Positions 30,541 to 41,628 are shown, counted from the stretch's first letter. The stretch is DNA of 64,000 bases from Clitopilus passeckerianus (GCA_944990035.1 CALYLX010000156.1:186001-250000); one strand, 5' to 3'. Translations and numbers: made by a program. Notes: generated by a model from the letters alone, not told the origin.

Positions 30541-31051
30541 GCGTTAAGAGGTGGTTGGCCCTCGGTTCGCAATCCAATTATTCAATATTCAAGGCTTGGA
30601 GGTGACGTAGATCTTGTCTAGATTAATGCACACAATTTGCGTTCGGCATGTCCGGTGCAAGTGTGTCGGATTTAGAGAGTAAATCTACATTTTTGAAAAG
30701 TCGATCCAATAATTGGGTCAGCCGTACAGTCATCTGTTCCAGCCGAAGAGACGTCTTGAATTTTGGCATATGAACGCGTCATACGAGACCCGTCGGATGA
30801 CCGCGAAGGCTCCATTGCCAGTGGGGCCTAACTACAAACAGAAAGTACTAATCCCTATCATGAACGATCCATCGGAAATTTTCTGAAAAGAGCCCATTCA
30901 TAGATTCAAAGCACCTAAATCTCTGGAATCGTGTGCGAAGAAGTGGCACCTTGACATCTGACATTTGACACCTGGAATTCAACTGTAAACGTACTTAAGA
31001 ACTCCTGGCTCACAGAAATGTTCATCGAAACCCAGGCCTACTTCAACCACA
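30541..31051. other. Intergenic, no gene seen
   Basis: About 510 bases; holds the promoter region of the gene starting at 31052. No TATA box close to the start is convincing. Confidence 0.5.
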
Positions 31052-31720
31052 ATGCCTAACCTCTACGATCCTGCTGCATTCACTGCACTTCCCGATATTG
31101 GAGTAACCAGCGAGGCTTTCAGGGATATCAACGGTCCTGACTATATCAAGGGTATCATTCGCGACTTCTTCCTCCAACACGGTGCCGATATCTGCGATCG
31201 CTTCGGCGTCGCTCTTCTTCATCGTCATTTCGACATCGAGCCGACCCAACGCATGGTTGAGTACAACCACATCTCCATGCCGTGGGCAGTCAACGACAGC
31301 TCCGTCGATTCTTGGACCCGCCACGGCGGCGTCGTGGTCCCTCGCGCCTACCTCTTCGACGACGAAGGCACCATGCGGCCTTACGAGTTCGAATTCTGTC
31401 CTGGACAGGCCACTGGGGTTACTGCGAAGCCTGGAGACGCTGAGTTCTTCAGATCCTTCAACGCGCTGCTGAAGGACCACGGGCTGGAGAAGTTTTTAGG
31501 CATCCGTGATCTTCATGGTAGCGATCCCGAGATGTCTCTTGAGGTTACCGAAGGGAGGTCCAACATGATGATCCCTCGCGATTCTATGGATGCTCCACCG
31601 GAGTCACTGATCCGAGCGATGTGGAAGTTCACGTATGGCGGTACGGCGGATGATATTTGCATGTGGGAGTGCGTTAAGGACCCTCAGGCTGGTCATGTGG
31701 CGTCTCATAGGAATGGCTAA
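31052..31720 (+). CDS. Conserved intronless protein of unknown function (222 aa)
   Basis: A single uninterrupted frame from ATG 31052 (cacaATGcc) to TAA 31718-31720. The composition is that of a soluble globular protein: no signal peptide, no membrane segment. Notable segments are GADICDRFGVALLHRHFDIE, VEYNHISMPW, GGVVVPRAYLFDDEG, PYEFEFCPGQ and a C-terminal half with SLEVTEGRSNMMIP and DDICMWECVK. The His/Glu/Asp-rich motifs could suggest a metal or cofactor site, but I do not recognise the family. Lack of introns is unusual beside its neighbours and might point to a retrocopy or transfer. It is the only gene between the decayed copies that is clearly intact and unique in the window. Confidence 0.75.
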   Translation: MPNLYDPAAFTALPDIGVTSEAFRDINGPDYIKGIIRDFFLQHGADICDRFGVALLHRHFDIEPTQRMVEYNHISMPWAVNDSSVDSWTRHGGVVVPRAYLFDDEGTMRPYEFEFCPGQATGVTAKPGDAEFFRSFNALLKDHGLEKFLGIRDLHGSDPEMSLEVTEGRSNMMIPRDSMDAPPESLIRAMWKFTYGGTADDICMWECVKDPQAGHVASHRNG

Positions 31721-32276
31721 AATATGGTATGTACTCTCAAGAGAACTCCGCTTCATCTCATTGATCGGCCTACATAGGATTACTCGATAGGAAATACACT
31801 GCTCTATGTTCCAATCCACCTTTGCCGTGCCTCTTTGTGTTTTTCCCTCGATACCATGAAAACTTGATATACAACTGTACTAGTTTACGAAATCTACCAT
31901 GCCGTTGCTTGAGGGCCGTCAGTGACTTCTGTGTTACGAATAGAGCACATATATGGTCAATGCTGGATATGTATACCTGAGAGTTGAAGCAGATTTCGAA
32001 GACCGTGCCATAGGTCCGGAAGCGAGTTCAACCTGAGAGGGAGGTGGAGTTGTGCAAAGATCCACCAAAGCCGACATTTGCCAGATGAAGTCCGAGTCCG
32101 ATTTCCAATTAATCTCTATTCCTCTCCCACTGAATTACCTGCCACATACTTCCCGCCTTTAACCAAAGAGGAGAATAAGAATTACCATCCCTGCGTAATC
32201 AGCCGCACCGGGATCCGTTCAAGGCAATACAAGTCCGAGTCCTCAGTGGACTCATCCTCGTCCTCGCCCCCGGAGC
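31721..32276. other. Intergenic, no gene seen
   Basis: About 555 bases. A plus-strand frame (32078-32479) overlaps the PD-(D/E)XK-like fragment in antisense and is not supported. Confidence 0.5.
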
Positions 32277-32620
32277 TAATCCAGGGGGAGCCTGAGGGGT
32301 ATGCAGCCGTGTTTATAATCTTTCTCCAGGGCGTCTACATCCTCCGCCAGTGCGTCCAACCCAGCTTCCGTTTCCTGCACGCCTTCCGGCTCTTCTTTCA
32401 ACCCTGCGAGGCAAAGGGAGAAGTGTCGAAGTTTTTGAGATGTCGATGGCGGAGGAGTGGATGCTCCGTGTGGGTTTGAGTTTGTGGGTTGGATGAAAAT
32501 GGACTTGAAGACATGGCACTGGGTGGACGTGACGAGATTGACGATCGGGCCGCGGTCCCGGATAGTGTCTGCCGATCGCGTCACACGGCTCGGAAGCGAA
32601 TCCGTTGTGCCTTTTCCTGG
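32277..32620 (-). pseudogene. Fragment of the PD-(D/E)XK-like gene (promoter plus first exon)
   Basis: On the minus strand, about 340 bases match 24,855-25,159: the promoter piece cttccgagccgtgtgacgc, an ATG with Ser codons, and an exon reading KLRHFSLCLAGLKEEPEGVQ, then ETEAGLDALAEDVDALE, against KMRQLSTHLALLKEDLKGVE and ETELELDAVIEHVNALE. After KHGCIP it runs into a stop and the following exons are absent. It lies divergently beside the F-box gene that starts at 32,733. Confidence 0.7.
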
Positions 32621-32732
32621 TCTGTCTCTCGCCCTCGTCACCTTCAGGAAGATCTAGACCAACAATTCGTTCCATCTAGCTCAACAACTATTCCAAATCT
32701 ATATGACATCTAACGTTGTGGCTGCCGGCTTA

Positions 32733-35700
32733 ATGACGACCCTCCTCACCCTCCCTCTCGAACTCCTCGAACACATCCTCCTCCTCTCACTCTTTTCCCC
32801 TCCACCACCTCCCTACGCACCTTCCAATCCTCTTTTCTACATCTACAACTCCGACCGTGGCCCGCTCGTTCCATCTGCGGAATCGATTGCTCGGTTGAGT
32901 CAGACGTGTAGGCATTTCTATGAGCTGGTGTATAGAGAGGGGAATACGCACCTTTGGCATAGGCTTTTCTTGGCTGTGTTTGATGATCTGGTGGAAGTGG
33001 GGGCGTGGGTGAGTGGGTTGGGTGGTGGGATGGATATTGGAACTGGAAACGGGAAGGATGCTGGGAAGGGGAAGGGTAGAAAGAGGCGTGTAGACACAGG
33101 AGAGGATCGAGGAATGGCAGAACGAGAAGAAGAGGGAGGAACAGAAATCGACTGGAAATCCGAATTCATCCGACGCTTCTCAGCACGTCGAGTCCTCGCA
33201 CAACTCCAACTTCAACAAACCCACCAGAAGTCCAAGGCGGACTCGGAGTCACTCCCGAATCCATGGGACTCCGCGGCTTCTTCGAATTCGACTTCGAAAT
33301 CTGTTCAACCTCGCTCAACTCACTCAAGTCGTCTAACACGGAAAGACGTCATCGAAGCTCTGCATACCTTGGTCGATTCCCTGCGAACCCTTTCTCCCGT
33401 CTTCCCTCCCTCCCCTTCCGATTCGTCTACACTCTCAGACTCACTCCCACCCATCCCATCAACATCAACCGCCCAAACGCTCTGGGCCCCATTCACCACG
33501 TTCCTCTCCTACACCTACCGAAACCTCTCCTCCTCCCCTCTCGAATTCGATAGTGAATTCTCCATCGAATGCCTCCCAGATTCGGAGGGGTTCAATGCAG
33601 GGCAGTTGCCTGCGCAGTTTCGTATCCCGACGTCCCTTCCTGGGGTGTCGGTGTCCCTATTGCGAGAGGGAGAGGGAGAGAAAGATCGTGTACCTGGAGA
33701 AGGCGGCTCGAAGACTGTCAAATGGGTTGAATCGACTCTGCTGCATCTCTACTCCCACTCCCCCGATCGGGATATACATGGCTATCCACGATATCCGGAG
33801 GAGCTCGTCAAGGCGCATATATTCGGTCGTCCGTCTATCTCTATCTCCAGTGGAGAAAACGATCCTGAGGAAGACGTGGCTCTACGTGCGCGAGAAGAGG
33901 AAGAGGAGAAAACACTATTCAACGAACTTCTGTTCCTACGAGGAAGTGGACCGCTGAGCGATAAGAGGAGGACTGACTCCACCACCACCATAGGCAGGGA
34001 AGAACCCGAACCGGACCTCGTTCGCGCCCGTCGAGCCGCAAGGAGGATAGTCTACGACATGCGGTATTTGAGGAGGGGGAAGGAGAGGGCGTGGGGGCCG
34101 TTTTTGAGGCGTGCTCCGGCTCCTCAGCACAGTCAGCACAACGTTGACTATGGCGGAGGTGGTAGTGGTGTGGAGGGAGGTGGTGGAGCAGGTGGAGGCG
34201 GCGATGGTGGGCAAGAAGGGGAGGGAGAAGATAGCGAGGATGATGAGTGGAACCCTGATATGATCGTGTTCGGGGATGGGAATGGGTACGAGGAAATTGA
34301 ATTCGATGATGACGATGAAGTCGAATTTGAAGCCGATAGTGAGGAGGAAGAGGAGGAGTTTGATGAGGATGGGCCGACTGCGAGTAACGTCTACGTTATT
34401 CAGCAAGACGAATCACTGGAGGGACCTCCTTCGTCGTCTCCACCCCCACCTCATCCACCCAAACGACTTGACATGGACGAACACCAACTCGTACCAGACT
34501 TCCACTTCCTCGCCTCCGCGCGACTTCTCATCGAAGCTAATTTGAGGGAGAGGGAGGTTGAGCGGATGAGAGAGGAGGACGACTTGAATGCGGTGGGAGG
34601 AGAGGAAGAGAGGGAGTGGCCTGCGACTGCGAGTCTTGGGTTGGAGGGGTTGAGGAGTGGGAGTGGGAGTGGGTTCAACGGTTTTCCGTCTCGTCTTGAA
34701 TCTAGACTCGATTCGGATGAGGGTTGGGAGAGGGAGAGGGAGAAGGGTAGGGAGGGGAAAGCGAAATCGAATGGGGAGGAAGGAAAGGGCAAAGGGAAGG
34801 AGGGAGAAGAAGACGAGGTAGAAGGCTGGGATTGGGCAGGCGTGGAAGGCGAGTGGAGGAGATGTGTTTGTTTTTTGGATTACAGGGATTTGTTGAGTGC
34901 GTCTTATTCCTTCCTTTCCTTTCTTCCTCTTCCTCTCTCCTTCTCTCGACATATATGGGACCGATACTGACGAAGATTGGTTTGACCAGTGTTTAATGTA
35001 CGTCCCACCCCTCCTACCCCTTCATTCCCGAATCTAATGTACGCAACCCGAACAGATGCAACTCCGCCTCCAAACGCGCCGCACCCGCCTCGCCACTGCA
35101 TCCATCAACCCTGTTACCTCGGCGCCAGAGGAAGAAGAAGAAGACACGATAGAGATGGAGACAGAGCTAGGAGAGGCGGTGAGGATTATACCTATGACGT
35201 TGTGGGTTGTTGGGTATGAGAGGGCTCCTGGGCGACCTGACTCCTCTAGCTCGTCTACCCCGTCTCCTCTCCCCTCACCCACGGCAAATCGACCTCGACC
35301 CGGATTCGCGACCACACCCAGCGCAGAACTCCTCAACGATCTGGTTTATAGGCTTCCGGTGATCAAATTCGAGGGAGAATCAAGAGGTTCGGATACGGAC
35401 GCCAACGAGACGAGGAGGGTGAGTGGGAGTGTGAGGATGTTGGAGGGGGGGTGGGTGAGGTGGAGTGTCGTGAGTATCGCTCGTTGTTTGTTATATCTTC
35501 CTCTCTCCCTCCCTCCCTTCTTTTGCTTTCCTTCCCCTTCGTTCCCTACATTTCCTCCCGAATACGGATCAATGAAATGATGCCGATGCCGATGCTGACG
35601 ATGACGATAATACGACAGTGCACACACAACCCAAGCGACAACTCGCCCGAATGGGCGTCGGAGAATGTACAGATTGGAGGGATTGGGTCTGCGGCTGGGT

Positions 35701-36044
35701 TTGTGGGGTTGTGGACTGGGGCGGAGCAGTACGTGTTTAGGTTTTCTTCTCATCTCGATCTCGATCTCTCCCTTCCCCTCAATTTTGCGTTCTCGTTTTT
35801 GTTTTCGTTCTCACCCTCCCTTTCTCTCGATTTTGGCTGCCGTGATGCGAGATTAAGCTCGACCTTTTTCCTCGTTCTCTTTCTCCTTTTTCTTAAATTT
35901 GACTTCTTAATACGAGATTAAACTCACTTGTTTTCGATTTGATCTGATTGTCATGCTCTGGAGAAATGATAACTGATAAATTTGGGACACTCTAGTGAAC
36001 CGAACGATCCATTGGGTCCGATTTGGAGTTGGAAGGTCGGGTGA
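32733..36044 (+). CDS. Large acidic F-box protein (copy 1, intact)
   Basis: I start at ATG 32733 (MTTLLTLPLELLEHILLLSL), because the F-box begins at once and the paralog at 55.1-57.8 kb starts at the same place; an in-frame ATG at 32703 adds ten residues. The F-box continues through SQTCRHFYELVYREGNTHLW. The long middle exon is charged, with EIDWKSEFIRRFSARRVLAQ, a Gly-rich stretch, a Glu/Asp-rich stretch and DEHQLVPDFHFLASARLLIE. After EGEWRRCVCFLDYRDLL come a 93-bp intron, an 8-base exon (34990-34997), a second intron, MQLRLQTRR..., VRIIPMTLWVVGYERAP, then VRWS and two more introns to CTHNPSDNSPEWASENVQIG and NDPLGPIWSWKVG (stop 36042-36044). Probably an SCF substrate receptor; target unknown. 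A dead tandem copy follows at 38.5 kb. Confidence 0.8.
34990..34997 (+). other. Eight-base microexon in the F-box gene
   Basis: TGTTTAAT sits between gaccag and gtacgt. With the preceding A it supplies Met-Phe-Asn, so the protein reads DYRDLL-MFN-MQLR. The minus-strand paralog has LFN-MQRE without the second intron, which supports the microexon. Confidence 0.7.
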
Positions 36045-36144
36045 TGCTCAGGTGGAGGATGATGAGGAAACGAGAGGTAGGAGAATATCTAGCATTATAG
36101 CGGAGTATTGTAAAACATAGAGAACTCGAAAGAAATACAGTTAA

Positions 36145-37013
36145 TCATGAGTGTTGTATAATTGTACTGGCAGATGTCCGTTCCTCCAGAATTGCCAATC
36201 TCCTCCTTTTTGACTCGCCACCGTCATTGACCGGGAGTTGCAAACACCGTCTCTCAATAAATGGCTTGTTCGCCGGGTCAACCTCCTCCAACACCTTCTG
36301 AAACGATGGAAGGAGCTCCGCCTTCCCACTCTCGTTGACCCCGAAGTGCTCTCCCTCGTTGGATAGCGTGTACGACATTATGTATGAGATGTATGTCTGG
36401 AGTTGCGATTGCCTTACGGTATTCCGCCCGCCACCGGGAGGAGTGAGGTAAACTGAGGTAAGACCGTCGAGGAAGGCGGGGATGGTAGGGAAGCGTATGT
36501 TGCCGAATGCAGGGTCGAGGAGTGGGCAGTGTCCGATGGTTTTGCTCGGGTTGTCAATAGGAAAGTCGAAATATGATGCCGGGTGGAGTAGGATGTCCTG
36601 CAAGTTGACATCGCGAAGATCCATTAAGTTAAGTCTTCGTAAATGTTTGGCGGCATGGTTTCGCGCTTTGGCGTGCGTGTACGAAGATAGAGAGCTTGCG
36701 GGTACGCGTGCGATTCCTCTTTGGTTTTATAGTCCCAATCCATGAGTGGTTTGTGCTCGTCAAGGGGAGCAGCGTCGAAAAGCTCGGTTGAGAGGAGAGC
36801 ATCCCGAGCCTGGATCAGCGATTCTTCGGGAACGAGGAGTTGGAGGGTAAATAGCAGCGTGGGGACGCGGTGGACGAAGCAGAGCGCATCTTCGGGCCAC
36901 ACGACGCATGGGATCGCTGCGCGTGTGAGAGCTAGTACAGGTTTGAGCCGTATTTCTTGGATGAATATGGTGCCGGGCGGCTCGTCGTTTTCCTTATAAA
37001 AATATACTCCCAT
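36145..37013 (-). pseudogene. Gene B, full-length copy split by a one-base frame change
   Basis: The longest of three copies of a gene I do not recognise. The first frame (37013-36624, 129 codons) reads MGVYFYKENDEPPGTIF, AAIPCVVWPEDALCFVHRVP, LLFTLQLLVPEES, and ends IYEDLT-stop. The second frame (from 36624, 159 codons) starts MDLRDVNLQDILLHPASYFD and continues IGHCPLLDPAFGNIRFPTIP, FLDGLTSVYLTPPGGGRN and FQKVLEEVDPANKPFIER, ending IIQHS. Stop and start overlap as TAATG. The copy at 22.5 kb joins pieces of both parts in one frame, so the ancestral gene was a single protein of about 290 residues. A one-base deletion at about 36,624 is the likely cause, though sequencing error or two separate products cannot be excluded. 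Confidence 0.65.
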
Positions 37014-37028
37014 GTTTGGGAGTGGTTC

Positions 37029-37115
37029 CACATTCCGAGCAGATGGGGCCTGGTGTGATAGATGCCCGTTCGACAAGGTTTGGGAGCACTACAACGATGG
37101 CACCGAACAGTGGAA
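37029..37115 (+). pseudogene. Remnant of gene U (last exon only)
   Basis: The plus strand encodes FRADGAWCDRCPFDKVWEHY and then DGTEQWK-stop, matching the end of gene U (FRADGSWRDRYPFDKVWELC, then DGVGQWE). Nothing else of gene U is present: the remnant borders directly on the upstream region of gene B, which marks a deletion point near 37,028. Confidence 0.8.
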
Positions 37116-37259
37116 GTAGCTACATTCGCGAATACCTGTCCAGACCGACCATCTTGAATTCGAGATCATTAATATTGTCATTACGTATCATAAAAGACAA
37201 ACAAGGCAGCACCGAATGAAGAGGGTCCTTCAGAGTCCGAGTTCATCATTGGCGATAAC

Positions 37260-37922
37260 CTAGAATGCGACGCCGACGATGCCAGCTACTAACGCAACGA
37301 ATCCCAATCCACTAGTACCAGCAATGCTCCCTATTGCAGCATTAGTCGTCTGTGCAGATCCTGGACCGGTCGCAGTCCCACTGGCAGTCCCGGCGCTGCC
37401 TCCGTTTGACATCGGTGTCGCTGCAGTCCCCGTAGGTCTGGGTGTCCCTGTTGTTCCTGTCCCAGTTGCGATGGGAGCGGTACCCGATGCTAGAAGGCAC
37501 ATTCTGTTAAGTACAAGCATCACGTAGAGATAACAAGAAATCCTCACCACCGCCTGTAAAAGCTGCACACTCCTGCTTCTGAGCTTCCAACGCCGCCTGT
37601 TGGTCTTGGGGTGTACAGTGCTCAGCCAGACATTCTGCGATTTCGGACTGGACATGTTGGTTCGTGCATATGCATTGGAGGAGGGTTCTGTGAAAGTGAT
37701 AAGGTGCTGAGCGCTGTTGAACTGAAAATGGAGAACGTACCCGAATGGACATTGACCATCGTCGACTGCCTCGTCTTGGATACACTTCAATAGGCATGGC
37801 CGGAATGACGGCAGAGGGCTGCTGGGAGTAGTCTGAGTTCTGGATGGTTGGGGGGCAGCGACGACTCCGGCGATGATAGCGAGGAGTGCGAAGAGGGAGA
37901 AAACAGACGTGCACGAGAGCAT
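37260..37922 (-). CDS. Secreted CFEM-domain protein, probably GPI-anchored (copy 2)
   Basis: Start ATG 37922 (MLSCTSVFSLFALLAIIAGV). It has the same eight-cysteine CFEM pattern as copy 1 (RPCLLKC, GQCPFG, LQCIC, AECLAEHC, KQEC), a Thr/Gly-rich linker with a small PRPT insertion, and the same type of hydrophobic C-terminus (LGFVALVAGIVGVAF) for a probable GPI anchor. Two introns lie at the same positions as in copy 1: after GQCPFG (donor gtacgt) and after AAFTGG (donor gtgagg). Unspliced translation also stays open, so the introns are inferred from copy 1 and from restoration of the CFEM cysteines. The copies differ at many synonymous and some replacement sites, so the duplication is not recent. 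Both appear functional. Confidence 0.88.
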   Translation of the reverse strand: MLSCTSVFSLFALLAIIAGVVAAPQPSRTQTTPSSPLPSFRPCLLKCIQDEAVDDGQCPFGYVLHFQFNSAQHLITFTEPSSNAYARTNMSSPKSQNVWLSTVHPKTNRRRWKLRSRSVQLLQAVVRISCYLYVMLVLNRMCLLASGTAPIATGTGTTGTPRPTGTAATPMSNGGSAGTASGTATGPGSAQTTNAAIGSIAGTSGLGFVALVAGIVGVAF

Positions 37923-38050
37923 AGTGACGTGGTGGGGTAGAGACGGGGTGTAGCACGAGTCAGGATTAATTTGACAATTCTAGCTGTCCGCTTTACTAGC
38001 TAGTGGCTTTGAGGTGAGGTGAGCCGAGCAGCATCGTCTTGACAGGTTGC

Positions 38051-38517
38051 TCATGATTCAACTGGTGGACACGAAGGGTTGAAGGAAGTCGAGAAGTTCG
38101 GATGTACCAGCTGCGATGTTCAGTAAATTGGTGGGGGGTAAATGTCCAGGGCATGCGTTGCTACCAACAGTGGAGAGTGGACGTCGATGAAGGTTCGTCG
38201 GTTCTTGGAATCAATTCCGTTTGAATGTTGCCGTGGGAACGGCTTGCCTCTTCAAGGCACCTCGTTTGAACTCATGACACAAGCGCTATTTTCCAAACGC
38301 TTAGGCGCCCAAGTTCCAACCGCAACCATCAGCCCGTCCGTTGTGCTTCTCCTCTCCTGGTCTATGTTCTACCTCGTCACTAGCGACAGCATTCACGGCT
38401 GATGCTTACTCACGATTAACTTATCGGAAGTATCTGTCTAGCTCAAGAAAGATTAACAACCTGCGCAGACACTTATGGATGTTGATAACTCCATACAATG
38501 CCAAACCTCACTAGGCC
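38051..38517. other. Intergenic, no gene seen
   Basis: About 470 bases between the CFEM promoter and the F-box pseudogene. Some weak similarity to the left arm continues for about 40 bases past 38,050 (caccagttgaat). Nothing else recognised. Confidence 0.4.
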
Positions 38518-41500
38518 TTACTAGTCACTTCCCTCCCAATCGAACTCCTCAAGTGCCCCCTCGTTCTCTCGCTCTTCTCCCCTGCACCTCCTCCCCATGA
38601 GCCTGATAACCCCGTTCTCTACGTCTACAACCTCAACCGCGGACCTCTCATTCCCTCAGCAGATGTGTCACCACTTTTCTCAGCTCGTGTACAGAGAAGG
38701 AAATACGCATCTCTGGCATAGGCTTTTCTTGGCTGCGTTTGATGATTCGCTGGATCTGGAGGGTTGGTATCGTACTTTGGGTGGATTAGACGTTAGATGT
38801 TGGAGGAGGAAAAGGCAAGACGAACGCGAGGAGGAGGAGTGTAGACGCTGGGGAGGACCGAGGGTTGAGGACACGAGAAGAAGAGGAAGGCGAACATGGA
38901 GGAACAGAGATTGACCAGAAACTCGAATTCATCCGAGGATTCTCAGCTCGTCGGGTCATCACACAACTCCAGCAGTCCCAACAGAGGTCGGAGTCAGACT
39001 CACTCCCGGATCCATGCCAGTAGGACGCTGCTACGAAATCTATCTCCCTCCACTCGCCCAATAGGAATTCGCCTCATCCAATACGAAAAGATGTCATCGA
39101 AGATCTCTGTGCCTTGGTTGATTCACTGGGGACGCTCTCTCCCGTCTTCCCTTCCCCTCCCTTTCTTGCTCCAATTTCCTCCAATTCCAATTCACCCACC
39201 CTCTCATCGGCACCCGTAACATCAAACGTGAAAACCCTCTGGGCCCCGTTCACTACATGGCTCTCCTACACCTACCGCCACACCTACACCTTCCTCCTCT
39301 CCTTCCCGAAATCCGCATCCGATCCCTCCCAGATTCAGACTCGTTCAATGCGTCACGTTTGGTGCATTTCGTCATACCCACCTCCCTTCTTGCGCTATCT
39401 ACATCCCTAGTTGATCATCGTGTCCCTGGAGAAGGCGGGCCTAAAACTGTTAAATGGGCCGAATCGACGCCGCTGCATCTACACCCCCCAACGACAGGCA
39501 CGCCCATAGCTGTCGACGATATCGGGAGGAGCTGGTGAGGACACATGTATTCGGATATCCGAACACCTCACGGAATATCGAGGCCGATCGTCACGCTGGA
39601 GAGAACGATCAGGACTCAGCTCAGGACCCAGCTATACGTGAAGAAGAAAAAGCACTGTTCCATGAATTTCTATTCCTGTGAGGTTCTGGACCGCTGGGCG
39701 CTGAACGATTCTGTCCTCCTGACCACTCGGGGTGTACACGTCCCGTCGTCAATATCATGGAAAAGAAAAAGCTTTGGGAGTTGGAGGCGTTCTTCTTGAG
39801 AGCCGAGGGTGTGGTGGCTTCTTTGTCCTCTCTTACCATAGGTTCTTCTCCTGCTTCTGGCCCTGCCGACACATTGTTCCCTGTGACTCTCCCCACGCCT
39901 CCTCCTCCTCTACTGCCAGGGCTTGACTCAGAGGAGGTGGAAGATCGTGATGAAGATGAAGGCTACGACGCCCGACGCCCACGTCCCCTACCTAGGCGCT
40001 ATAGGCAGCAAAGACGCCGAACCTGATCTAGTCAGTGCACGAGAGCAGCAAGGAGGGTAGTTTATGATATGAGGTATTTGAAGCGGGACAGGTGTCGAGG
40101 TCCGTTTTACCCGGAGCTAGGAAGGGGGTGGATGGTGGAAGGGCGGGAAACGTGGGCATGGGGATGGGTGGGGACGATGGAGATGGAGACGAGGGCGAAG
40201 ATGAGGATGGCGGGGAATGGAACCCGGATTTGATCGTGTTCGGGAGGGGGAGGGGTATGAGGAGGTTGAGTTCGACGATGAGGTGGAGTTTGGCTCCGAC
40301 GAGGAATTTGAAGATAAAGCCGACAGTGAAGAGGAGGAGGAAGGAGGTCCGACCGCGAGTAACATCTATGTTATTTTCCAACCAGACAACGACGACTCCG
40401 ACGACGTGGATGGATCGGGATTAGGATCAGGGTCGACGCATGGGCCACCATCGAGTTCTTCACCACTACCACCACCACCGCCTCCATCCTTTCACGATAC
40501 CACCCAATCCAAGGACGAACATCAGCTGATACCAGACTTCCGCTTCCTCGCATCCGCACGACTCTTGACCGAGGCGAATCTGAGGGTGAAAGTGCTCGAG
40601 AGGGGAGGAGGGGAGGGCGGAATGTGAGAGAGACGGAGTGACCTGGTATGTTTAAGGCGGGAGGGGATGAGGGGTGGGATGAGGGGTGGGAGTGTCGTGG
40701 GGTTCGATGGGTTGCGTTCCATCCTTCATTCAGAACCCGGGGAATCGGATAACGGTACGGGGAAAGAAAAGATAGAGTATGTTCTACCTCACCAACATCT
40801 CCCGCTCCTTTCTACGAATCTGAATCTGTTGTTGAGCAGATGCAACTACGGCTCCGGAAACGCCGTACCTGACTTGGACCCATCAACCCTATGACGGAGG
40901 AAGAAGAAGACGCGATGGAGGTGGAGATGGAGCTCGAAGAGGGGCGAGGATTATACCTATGGCATTGAAGGTTGTGGGGTATGAGAGGCCTCCTGAACGA
41001 CGTTCTTCGTCGTCTTCGTCTTCTCCTTTCTCCTCAACCGGACAAGCTCGATCTGCGATTATACCTGGAGCAGAAGATCTCGTCTGGGTGTTATCAAGGG
41101 GTCCGGATACGAGTGCGAACGAAACGAGAAGGATGGGTGGGTGAGGTGGAGTGTTGTGAATGTTGTGAGTGATGTTGTCTTTGTGCCATCCCTCTCTTTC
41201 CCTATCGCACTGGGTGTCGAACTCCTGCTAAATCTCCTCGACTTCAACGAATTCATGAACCTTTCATCGTTTATAAACCATTGAAACTGATAACGACGAT
41301 ATGACAGTGCACACACAACCTATCCGACAATTCCCCCGAATGGGCACCGGAGAGCGTACAGATTGGAGGGATCAGGTCTGCGACGGGGTTCGTGGGTTGT
41401 GGACGAGGCCGGAGAAGTACATGTTCATCTCCTCATCTCTGTTCCTTTCCTTTCCCATTATCTTTCTCCCGTCTCTCAATTTTGACTGCCTTGATATGAG

Positions 41501-41628
41501 ATAGAAAATTCTCACTTTTCTGATTAACTTTATTTTTGCAACATGAAGGGACAATAACTGATAATTTGGGATATTCTAGTGAGCCGAACGACCCGCTGGG
41601 TCCGATTTGGAGCTGGGGGGTTGGGTGA
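38518..41628 (+). pseudogene. Large F-box gene, decayed tandem copy
   Basis: A full-length, same-orientation copy of the 32.7-36.0 kb F-box gene. It begins in the F-box without an ATG (cacttccctcccaatcgaactcctca), continues SQLVYREGNTHLWHRLFLAA, has an in-frame TAG at 39021-39023 in the EIDQKLEFIRGFSARRV region, several frame changes between 38.9 and 40.1 kb, SADSEEEEEGGPTASNIYVI-like and DEHQLIPDFRFLASARLLTE-like segments, and the terminal exon NDPLGPIWSWGVG (stop 41626-41628). The 3' flank (tgatgctcaggtggaggatgatg) is also shared with the intact gene. Introns near the 3' end are still recognisable, so it arose by DNA duplication and not by retroposition. Confidence 0.85.

Larger units (their letters stand above)
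37025..38050. repeat. Inverted segmental duplication, right arm (CFEM block)
   Basis: Reverse-complement match of about 14,840-15,960, covering the upstream region, CFEM gene, spacer and the end of gene U. Gene B lies immediately outside on the left, as B does beyond U in the left arm. Confidence 0.85.

Noticed and set aside
33936..34952. Minus-strand frames antisense to the F-box gene
   Set aside because: Mirror the Glu/Gly-rich sense coding region; no motifs.
14841..38050. Single perfect palindrome covering all duplicated genes
   Set aside because: CFEM-U-B is mirrored, but the HNH and PD-(D/E)XK-like copies are not in mirrored order, so several separate duplication events are more likely.
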